Shown: positions 55,964 through 64,000 of the stretch, piece by piece | How positions within the stretch are numbered: position 1 is the first letter of the stretch | Layout: every line of letters starts with the position of its first letter | Source: Hygrophila difformis | Lineage: Eukaryota; Streptophyta; Magnoliopsida; Lamiales; Acanthaceae | Assembly: GCA_030278955.1 (NCBI GenBank) | Contig: JAOANR010000009.1 | Span: 38,402,945-38,466,944 of the forward strand | Reading direction: 5' to 3' | DNA length: 64,000 bases | The notes under the pieces: model-generated | Database searches by the model: none | What the model saw: only the letters and a program-made list of their open reading frames with translations | Told to the model about the DNA's origin: nothing | Position numbers and translations under genes: made by a program

Positions 55964-56640
55964 GCCGATACCAAGAAGATATCCGCAGTCTCTATTTTCT
56001 TTGAGACTATGCCATATAGATTGAATGAAAGCACTGGATACATGATTATGATAAGCTATTCTCCTTTTTCACTTTTTGATCATGATACTGCTCTGTACAG
56101 AGCTGTTTGTTTGTGGGAACTTGTCTAGAATGTAGTAGCCAGAAGTTCTATTTCAGGTGCATTAATACTTTCTTTAATTATGCAACAGGAAAAGAGCGTC
56201 GTCCTGTTCAGGCCAAAATTAATTGTCGCTGGTGCAAGTGCGTATGCTCGGCTGTATGACTATGCTCGCATCAGGAAGGTAAAGATGTGCACGCATGTGC
56301 TGTGTTACAGTGATCTGAAAATAGAAACCTTAATTGGATCCTTTGGCAAGTGTTACAGGTTTGTGACAAGCAAAAAACAAGTCTGCTTGCAGATATGGCG
56401 CATATTAGTGGATTAGTTGCAGGCGGTTCCATTGCATCGCCATTCGACTATGCAGACATTGTGACAACCACAACCCACAAGCAAAGAGGTCAGTTGTTTC
56501 CTCACATAGTCGTTTTACTACAAGTACTGGAAATTAAGTTTCTGAAATGAGAATGTTTACTCCATTTCTTGAAGGTGCTGTTTGCCTATGAAGATAAGAT
56601 CAATGAAGCTGTCTTTCCAGGGCTCCAAGGCGGCCTGCAC
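55964..56640 (+). pseudogene. Serine hydroxymethyltransferase (SHMT) fragment
   Basis: SHMT is a PLP enzyme interconverting serine and glycine with folate. Exon pieces: 55964-56041 ([20 protein letters not shown] then ESTGY), 56189-56278 ([20 protein letters not shown]), 56359-56488 ([27 protein letters not shown]) and 56575-about 56640 ([16 protein letters not shown]). All are bounded by plausible GT-AG sites and in the order of plant SHMT. The PLP-binding lysine in TTTTHK is present, but the following SLRGPRG block is shortened to QRG. A one-base deletion after TGY shifts the first exon, a block between THK and the last exon is missing, and the gene ends abruptly after GLHN. About a quarter of the enzyme; not functional. 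Confidence 0.85.
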
Positions 56641-57225
56641 AATCGGTGCGAGGGAAGGACTAAATAAAGTATCAGGGCAATTTTTGAGTTGTGGGTGAAG
56701 GCCTGCGACGAAGACTGGATGTTGGGGCTGCCACGGGGAGTGCGCCGAAGAGCTTTGGCTAATTTGTACTTTGTGCGGTTTGTCCATCGACTCCCCTTGA
56801 TGGATTTTGTTCTTTTCCTTCAATATACTTGTTCTTTTCGCTGCATTTGTCATGTGTGCATGCTAGATCTTTGGTTTTAGGCTTCATTAGTGTTAACTGT
56901 AATTTTTCACTCTGTCAATAATTAACTACCAAATTCCAGTTTCGCTTCTTAACCAATACTTCTGTCTTTGTTTGATTATCCTCTTGTTTTCGTATTCCTA
57001 ACCAATAACCTCAAATCCATTGACCTACAAGAGTTTCATACAGAAATTGGATACGAATGATTGAAAACAAATCATTTATTTGAAATTAGATCATTATTAC
57101 TCTATCCGTACAATAACCTTATCTTCTTAATTAGTAAACAAATTATTGTTGTAGATAGGAATTCACGTACACTTACCTATAATTATTTTTTCTTTCTCCA
57201 TGGGCACTTGTACATCCCTTTTACG
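56641..57225. other. Right end of the Helitron-like unit
   Basis: No gene recognised. From about 57100 it shares subterminal sequence with 13240-13385 (CTTATCTTCTTA, ACTTACCTATAATT, TGTACATCCCTTTTAC). Short open frames here on both strands are unsupported. Confidence 0.45.
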
Positions 57226-57252
57226 CTGTGCATCGCACAGATTTTCCACTAG
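57226..57252 (+). mobile_element. Helitron 3' terminus 2
   Basis: Hairpin CTGTGCATCGCACAG, eight bases, then CTAG followed by T, the same architecture and nearly the same bases as 13386-13412. It defines the right end of the gene-fragment-carrying unit. Confidence 0.78.
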
Positions 57253-58708
57253 TATATATATAAATGGCAATTGGTAATGAATAGTGCCAAACGAGCAATA
57301 GTACTATTTTGTTGGCAGAAATTACGGTCCCTGCCCTTCCCCCACGTGATCGTTCCCATCGTCATCGCCTCAAATTTCCTCCTCCCCCATTTCGGACTTC
57401 ACCCTTGCAGCCGCCTCAAAAATTCCTCCTCCCCAATTTCCACCTCAAACTTCGCCCCGCACGCCCCCGCCCACCCTCCACTTCCTGCCGCACCCGCCCT
57501 CCGCCCGCGCACGCCGTGGCCGTGTCGCCGTCGTCGTCTTCCTGCTCCGCCTTGGCCGGCCACATTTTGCCTCCGGCGAAGGTCGTTCTTGCCGCCGGAG
57601 GTCGTCCTTGGCACCCCCCCCCCGCCCCACGCGTCGGGCACCAGGTACTCCGTTTTCATTTCATTAGGCGCAGGTTGCTGTGTTTCGATTGCCCTAATTC
57701 CCGTTTCCATTGATTCCCTTTTCCATTGCCGTCTTTCGATTGCCTTAATTCCCTTTCCGGAAAAGGTCGTCCGTGCCGCCGAAGGTCGTCCATGGTGTTC
57801 CCCCTCCCCGGCCCATGCGGCGGGCACCGCGTACTCCATTTTCCTTGTCAATCATCGTACTGAAGTTATTTACATTCCCTGTACCATGGCCGAGCAAAGT
57901 GCCACACCTGGGCTGCCCTTTTTTAAGCGTCTTCGCACGCGGGTTTGCACCATTCTATAGTCATTGCCCTGGATGCCCTATTCTTTTTCCTTGAAGTAAT
58001 TGGTGTTGTTGGTGTTCGTTGTCAATCTATCTTAAGACCTTGGTTCATAAAATTATTACTCGTAGGAAGCGGCCCATGGAGATTCCAACAATCGTGCAGG
58101 GCGTATCAGCAACCGTGCAGCTTAGGCTGCCCGGCGGTACGCGTTGCAGGGAACTACATTGCAGTCGGCTGAACCATCCAATAGTAGTCGCCAACGTAGG
58201 TCAGCTCAACCTAACGCTGCACGCGAGGTATGTGTCCGGTAATTTGCATTTTTTGTGGATTCCTTCATTTGAACTCGGTAGAAAGGACTTGTGATCCATA
58301 TGTAATTGCCTGCCCATCAACCGACCCTTTTAAATGGCTTTGCTTTTATCTGCTATTCTTTGCGATTGAAGGGTTCCCTTCACATTTTTCAATCTGGTTT
58401 CATTGCTTAAAATGAAAGTGCTTCATCATAATACGTTGCCTCGTGCTCTTCCTCTTATTCAATCTGGTTTGTTGGTCATTCTCCAAATATCGAATCATTT
58501 GCTGCCAGAGCAATCTCGAGCCTGGTGAGCCCAGCTGTCATCAGCATGAGGCCAAAACCCGTACTGGTCGTCGTGGCCAGCAGCTGGGGAACGATGGAGT
58601 ACGAATAACTTGCGGTGAACAGTCCACGAACAACGAGCTACGAAGGAGCCGTGGGACATGTTCATCCGGAGCTGCACAGGTGCGTAGAAAAATAATTTTG
58701 AATTCACC
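57253..58708 (+). other. GC-rich leader of the Helitron Rep gene
   Basis: Strongly C/G-rich stretches (57330-57650) with long open frames on both strands that are composition artefacts. A region from about 58480 contains pieces compatible with the poorly conserved N-terminus of plant Helitron replicases. No other feature is supportable. Confidence 0.4.
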
Positions 58709-60517
58709 TTGGGCACCTCCATCGCCTACCATTTGCAGCGCATGTGGTGCTTTACTTTTCAATGGTTAGTCAAAGGGATTGTGTTGTGCATTTGGGACAT
58801 TTTTTTGGACCCATTACTGGCACATCCTATTCTTAAAGACCTTTTCCTTCGAAGACATGCTTTATCTGATCATTTTCTCACATATATACATACATATAAT
58901 AAAATGTGTATGTATTCCACGTGAATGGAATGATGCACCACTTCATTAATTCATCAATCCCCTCGTCAGATACCCCGAAAAATCTTCAGCTTTATTTTCA
59001 TGATGCTGGAATTGAACTAGCCAAACGAATGCATGACAATCCAAATCTGAAAAAAGATCTCCTTGCTTTGTTGATACATGTCACAGAATCAAATCCTTAT
59101 GCATGATTCTTTAGACAGCTTCATCAAATTCCATGTCTAGATGAATATAAAATCTTCTTAAAAATAGCTGCACGATTAGACAAACGGGTCTATAACCTTC
59201 CAACAGTTGATGAAATCTCTGCTATATGGCAAGATGGACAATCGACTGATGCTGATTTAACTCGGGATATACAGGTTTACCCATTCAATGGTCCCCCTAA
59301 GATAGTGTAGTATTACTCTTTTGCATATGATCCTGTTCAATACTCTTGCATCTATCCATATGGCCAGCCAGGCTGGCAACAAGACATGGTTCAACGAAAA
59401 CGTAATGCCCCTACTCCTCCCGCTGCTGCAACAGATGAAAAACTTTTTGCCAGTCTGCATGAGTCATTTGTTGACATCACGAAGAACGTATGCTCTTTAA
59501 ACTTCCTGAATTTATTATCTTTCACTGATTTGTATTCTTGCTTTAATGACAATGCTTCACCCCTCCCTCCAGCTTGTGAAAAAAGACAAAGGCGCATGGA
59601 TAAAGGCCATGTCTCAATTCGTGAGTATTACTCGTACCGGCTGCAGATCCGTCCATCAATTCCAGATATTCTGCTACACACTGGCCGCTTATTCCAACAA
59701 TATATTATTGACCAATATATCAAAATTGAAACGCAGCGCCTTGACTTTTTCAGATTAGAACAAAATCAAAAAATCCAAAGAATTGAGACCATGCAAGGAA
59801 TTCAAGATGCTTTTAATCTACAGGGGATAGATGATCTTAATCAAATTGGGAAACCCATTGTGCTGCCTTCTTCTGCCTTCTTCTTTTATTGGTGGTTCTC
59901 GTGACATGCATCGCCGTTATATGGATTCCATGGCGCTTGTTAAAAAGTTTGGGAAACCTGACTTCTTCATTACAGTGACATGTAATCCTCAATGGCCTGA
60001 AATTACACAACATCTTTCAAAAAATGAATATTGCACTAACCGCCCTGATCTCACTTCCCGCATTTTCCGTACGAAACTTCAAGAGCTTCAAAATGAACTG
60101 TTCAAAGAACATGTATTGGGCCACATTTGTGCCTACTCATATGTCGTTGAATTCCAGAAAAGAGGCTTGCCTCATGCTCACATATTATTATTCATGCATC
60201 CTGAAGATAAAATGGATGATCCTTCACAATATGATGATTTTATTTCTGCTGAACTTCCGAATCCTGCTTTACAAAAATATCTACATGAATTAGTTACAAA
60301 ACATATGCTTCATGGCCCCTGTGGACCAGACAATCCATCCAATGTTTGTATGCGCGAGGGAAAATGTAAAAACCATTACCCTAAAGAATTTAATTATCTT
60401 ACAACACATGCTTCTAATGGATATCCTTTATATCGTAGACGAAATGATGGGTTGGTTGTGTTTTCACTCAATCGATTATTGGACAATAGATGGATTGTGC
60501 CTTATAACCCATATTGC
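58709..60517 (+). pseudogene. Helitron Rep/helicase, N-terminal part, decayed and truncated
   Basis: The replicase of plant Helitrons joins an HUH endonuclease (Rep) to a PIF1-type helicase. In order: a CxxC piece (ICSACGALLF), PKNLQLYFHDAG, VDEISAIWQDG, YSFAYDPVQYSC, SIREYYSYRLQIRPS, LLHTGRLFQQYIIDQYIKIE, MALVKKFGKPDFFITVTCNP, the HUH motif in RGLPHAHILLFMH, and GPCGPDNPSNVCMREGKCK with YPLYRRRNDG. Lesions: TGA at 59104-59106, TAG at 59307-59309, an intron-like insert at about 59489-59574, and a 10-bp tandem duplication at 59864-59883 that shifts frame. The gene is cut at 60518 by an LTR, so the catalytic tyrosines and the helicase are not in the window. Dead. Confidence 0.88.
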
Positions 60518-63451
60518 TGTAACACCCCGGATTTGATAACCCAGGCCGGGGTGCCACCGCCACACCTCCCTAGCAAGACACGACTTCTTCGAGCTTGCTA
60601 AAGAGATGCAAGGCTATGGGTTTTCGAAAATGATTTAAAATAAGTCCGGAAAATACTTAACTGAAGATAACGTTGTAACATTCAGGTGCGATGATTAAAT
60701 TTCAGCGGAAAATAACCATAGGCCGACATGGCCAATACGGAGTAATATCTAAAGTCTAGACTAGAATGCAACATATATAGTTTGAAAAATCCCGAGCCCC
60801 GAATGCGTGCATATGATCATGCCATGTCTTCATACTCTGTAAAAAAAAATGAACAACGGGTTTTATCAGTATATAAAATACTAAGTAAGTTAATCCCTAA
60901 CATAACAATTTAAGGGGTTACATGTGTTTAATTAAAATTACATAATTTAAGGACTTAATTTAAAAACGAAATTTTAAAAGCATAGTTTAAAACCGTAATT
61001 TAGAAGCATAATTTAAAAACATGGTAAATAAAATTTAAGCATAATTAAACACTCACACAAGTCTTTTATATTTATCCCGCAACTAAGAAGAGGACACCAC
61101 ACAAGGGAGATCACTAACGAGGCAATCTCAAAAATCATAATCAGTTAGCCGGTGAACCGGCGGCCGCAACCATATTAGTATTGACTGCCGTTTTGGCTAG
61201 CCATGTATCTCGATTGCCATTCCGGCAAGCCGTGTGTATCTACTGTCAATTTGATAGGCATGTATATCAACTGTCATTTGACAGGCCTTTCAAGCGGTTT
61301 CACTGCCACTCGGGCAGGCCGTGTATTTCCCACTGCCGATTTGGCAGGCCATGTGCACAACTGCCGTTTTGGCATAGTAAGGAGACCACTAACGAGGCAG
61401 TCTCAAAGATAATGATAGCATGAAGATCGGCTCAGCCTAGTGAACGAGATTTTTTGAAAGTTCGTATTTCAAGTGATCAAAATATTCGATATCGCGTTTC
61501 ATGGTTCGAGTTTTCTCAAGTTCGAAAAATCCGATTCGACGCAGTTTACGCCTTTCTTAATTAAAAATTCATTGTTACACCAAAAATTCAGAAATTTACA
61601 CAGTAGCTCAAAAACACAAACACGAACAACTTTCATGTTTTAATTTTTCGGAAATAAGGTTTCGAAGAGTGTCAAATTTCGAGTTCTTTACAAAAGATAA
61701 TTTCTGTCTCAAAAACTGATTTCGTCACAGGTTCGTGCGACGCTGATCAAAAATTCATTTCAAAGCCAATTGATCCGAAATTTTTACAGGAGATACACAA
61801 CACATTAATGAACAACTTTCATGTTTTAAGGATTTGGAAATAATGAATTTTAGATGCTCAAATATCGACCACAACACACTGTAAACGCGCGGACTCCAAA
61901 GGGGTTTTAAAACAGTTCTGAAATTCAACCAATTTTGACATATCAAATGAACTCCAAAATTTATGAACTTTTATATGCATAACCTAGAGACAATTATCTA
62001 CAACTTTTGTTTAGAAATTCAAAGTTGAATCAATCTAAAAACGGGTGAAAAACATGCGTCAAGTTGAGTAAGTAAATCTGTCAACAATTTTAAATGTTCG
62101 GTTTGTCACAAAAAGTTTACGGTGCGATTTGAAATAGCAAATCTTAATGTCAATGGCTGAAATTTGGACACAAGATAGATTAAAGTCTTAGGAACAAAAT
62201 CTATATTGAAAAGTTTTCGGTTTGAATTCTCGAAGGTCGAGTTTTAGGCGAGTTTTTGAAATTGGACGAAAATAGGGTTTTTGGAAATCGATTTTTGTTA
62301 CGGGTATAGATCTCGAGTTTTAAACAACAATAAACCACAAATATTTGTGAGTAAGGTCTTAACTTACATAGTTAGAGATTTGGGTCGCTGGAATGGGTTT
62401 CCGGATGTCCTAGGGTCGCGACGAACGGCCAACTTCTCCGATCGCTTTTTGTTCGTTTTCCGACGTGAAATCGTAGCAAGGAAAAGGGGTTAGAATTCGA
62501 GTTTCTAAGTCATATGGACGAACTAAAATGTTATACCATAGCATACCAAGAGTCTAGAAGTCAGGGGCTTGTCCCGGTTGTCCCGTCGTCGCCGGAATAC
62601 TCGCCGGAAAGTGGTGTCGAAGGAGTTTTGAACTTGGAGAGGGAATTGAGGGAGTGTAGGAAGTGTTTTCTGAAAATTTAGGGTTTGGGGCGCCCCTAGG
62701 GTATTCTTAAGCCTTCCCCAAGGCTGAGATCCGATTACCATCGAAGGGGGTGTTAATTTTGGCAAGAAAATCGCCATGGAAGGAAAGTTTACACCTTCTG
62801 CACCTTTGGCACGCTGGTGACGCGCACATACGTCTTTGCCCGCGCGGAGCACGCGTGGCCAGGCTTGAGTCGCGACTCCGCCTTCCGCGCGGTGGCCGCG
62901 CGGCGGCGCGCGGCGAGCGCGGGCCGGCCGGTGCGGCGAGCGCGGGCCGGCCGGTGCGGCGGTCCGCGTGGTCCGTCGGGTCTTTTCTTCCTTTCCTCTA
63001 TCGGTTTTCTATCCTCTACGTGTTAGCTCGACTCCTCGGGTCGTTCTCGGGTTACGATTCCTTTCTTAAATTTGTTTCGACTCCAATGAATTTCATATTC
63101 GAAATCTTGAATCCGTCGAGTTTGAGTCCGTTGGCTTGAATTCGTCGTCTTTTGGCTCCCGTGCAATAATTTATCTAATTAAATTATTTCCGACCTCACG
63201 GGTTCTTGGAATAAAAATTATTTTCCTTCCTGAATTTAATTCCAATTCTTTTTGGATTAATCCATGGAATATCTTCGGGCTTCCTTTCCCTCTTTCATCC
63301 CATTTCGACTTGACCAAAATTTGGGTTCGAATTCTTTGAATTTATCGGTCACGCCATTTCCGAGCAATAATTTATTGTAATAAATCATTTTCTTCTCGGA
63401 AATAAATTTAATTTTGTTTCTTTGGGCGTTGTAAAAACCCCGGGTATTACA
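60518..63451 (-). repeat. LTR of a second Tekay-like chromovirus
   Basis: 2934 bp from TGTAACACCC to GGGTATTACA. Its first 100 bp and its last bases match the LTR at 28102-30723, while the interior has diverged, so it is a related family. Orientation is minus as for the nested element: the interior lies to the right. The insertion point is inside the Helitron Rep gene, flanked on the left by ATTGC. The other flank is beyond the window. GC-rich near 62810-62980. Confidence 0.85.
61105..61407 (-). repeat. Hairpin-unit array flanked by 27-bp direct repeats
   Basis: About seven units of 27-33 bp at 61183-61376, each with a tiny stem-loop: GCC/GGC, TGCC/GGCA, CTGTC/GATAG, CTGTC/GACAG, CTGCC/GGCAG, CTGCC/GGCAG, TGCC/GGCA, with 4-5 base loops, each followed by a short TGTRT-like spacer. 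The block is bracketed by GGAGA(T/C)CACTAACGAGGCA-type repeats at 61105-61132 and 61381-61407. The related LTR at 28102 has one such unit (TGCCGTTTTGGCA near 28926). Confidence 0.75.
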
Positions 63452-64000
63452 GTCTACCCCCCTTAAGAATCAACTCCGTCCCCGAAGTTGCGCCCTTGCT
63501 TTCTTTTGGGCTCAATTTAATGTTGGGGTATTTCCATCTACTTTCCACAAGGATAAACGTCTTCCTTAATTTTGAGAAATTAATTCCATTCCTTTGAACG
63601 TGAATTAAATTTCTCGGGTGTTACATCCTCTCCCCCTTAGGAATCAACTTCGTCCTCGAAGTTGTGTGTTAGCTTCTCGTGAGCTAGGAACTAATGTAAA
63701 TTTGGTTTTTATTTCTTGTATCATATCATGTCATTATTATTTTTTATTTAACGACTGTACTTAGAATTAAAATTTCTAAGTTGCCTACGTACCCCGTGAA
63801 GGGATCAAGCCATTACGTAGTTCAAAACAAGTTGAATTTGTTTATTTTTGATTGGATACAATTCGTAGAGTCGAACTAAAAAATAAATGCAATTATCGAG
63901 GCTTGAAAACTTCTTACGGTTGCTTGGGCCGAGTGGTCACGTCCTCTCTCCTGTTTATGTTTTCTATTCGCGTCCGGCAGTCACGCAGCTGATGACCATG
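63452..64000 (-). mobile_element. 3' internal part of the second chromovirus
   Basis: Begins with the polypurine tract (minus strand, ...AAGGGGGGTAGAC) next to the LTR. It continues with sequence matching 30810-30890 of the nested element (CCTACGTACCC(C/G)GTGAAGGGATCAAGCC). Two ACTTCG(T/G)CC-containing blocks near 63470 and 63650 are internal repeats. The pol ORF would start beyond the window. Confidence 0.75.

Larger units (their letters stand above)
13413..57252 (+). mobile_element. Large Helitron-like unit carrying host gene fragments (5' end not located)
   Basis: The 3' end is defined by the hairpin and CTAG at 57226-57252. The content of the interval, fragments of at least seven unrelated host genes all in + orientation with introns kept, is what plant Helitrons accumulate by capture. 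The left boundary given is only the end of the neighbouring Helitron; I could not identify a 5' TC terminus. About 32.6 kb of the interval is a later Athila insertion (22396-55016), so the unit itself would be at most about 11 kb. It has no Rep/helicase of its own in the window and would be non-autonomous. Two or more adjacent elements are an alternative reading. Confidence 0.5.

Noticed and set aside
56557..56853. 98-codon minus-strand frame after the SHMT fragment
   Set aside because: Overlaps + strand SHMT exon sequence and has no recognisable content.
57271..57960. Long overlapping frames on both strands
   Set aside because: GC-rich stretch with few stops in any frame. Frames are not compatible with any recognisable domain, and a poly-C run suggests untranslated leader.
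61183..61376. CRISPR-like array of short palindromic units
   Set aside because: Units vary in sequence, spacers are not unique sequences of fixed length, and the context is a plant LTR. Treated as a hairpin repeat instead.

Overview
This window is nuclear DNA of a flowering plant, most likely a eudicot. The evidence is AT-rich intergenic sequence, spliced genes with GT-AG introns, Stowaway-like MITEs, Athila-type and chromodomain Ty3/Gypsy LTR retrotransposons, plant-type Helitron sequence, and plant gene families (REM-type B3, F-box, retinoblastoma-related, DCP5). I cannot name the species. Almost nothing here is ordinary gene space: it is a stack of transposons inserted into one another, several carrying host genes or pieces of them.

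1-13412: two back-to-back MITEs, then three gene models that can be built without stops. These are a nine-exon RPA70-like single-strand DNA-binding protein (1932-4846, +), a five-exon protein with two B3-like domains (5899-7037, -), and a two-exon small B3-like protein (11776-12269, +) preceded by a duplicated leader region. The block ends in a Helitron 3' terminus (hairpin plus CTAG, 13386-13412). A second terminus of the same family lies at 57226-57252.

13413-57252: apparently one large Helitron-like unit ending at 57252; its 5' end was not located. All in + orientation, it holds exon-and-intron fragments of at least seven recognisable or partly recognisable host genes: RBR (14538-15425), DCP5/LSM14 (15500-15736), a beta-1,3-galactosyltransferase (19483-19867), an ARID/ELM2-like gene (20056-20239, tentative), a RAD16-like SNF2 helicase (20359-20481), methionine aminopeptidase 2 (20899-21238) and serine hydroxymethyltransferase (55964-56640). 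An unrecognised exon (22224-22393) makes an eighth. This multi-donor mix is a hallmark of Helitron gene capture.

22396-55016: an Athila-like LTR retrotransposon inserted inside that unit, exactly at a splice donor of the unrecognised exon. It has about 3.35 kb LTRs, a tRNA-Asp primer site and a near-perfect 5-bp target duplication. Its gag-protease ORF is interrupted at the protease active site by a second, opposite-strand Tekay/Del-type chromovirus (28102-38527). The rest of protease, RT, RNase H and most of integrase are missing, and only the integrase tail remains (38528-38758). Between integrase and the 3' LTR lie about 13 kb of extra sequence. This holds a tandem array of six F-box-like genes or remnants (39378-45479; two open), twin perfect hairpins with polypurine-tract-like 3' flanks, and a block of long charged/coiled-coil ORFs (45828-50600) in the position where Athila elements carry an env-like or third ORF. 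The LTRs and the leader before the F-box array hold many small hairpins with CGC/GCG stems.

57253-64000: a GC-rich leader and a decayed Helitron Rep (HUH) gene, cut at 60518 by the LTR of another Tekay-like element. That LTR (60518-63451) carries an array of about seven short hairpin units whose stems appear to covary, flanked by 27-bp direct repeats. The element's interior continues beyond the window.

Most promising leads: the F-box cluster inside an Athila element, the multi-gene Helitron, the covarying hairpin array in the LTR at 61.2 kb, and the hairpin-rich Athila LTRs. All calls come from reading the sequence; no search or alignment program was run.
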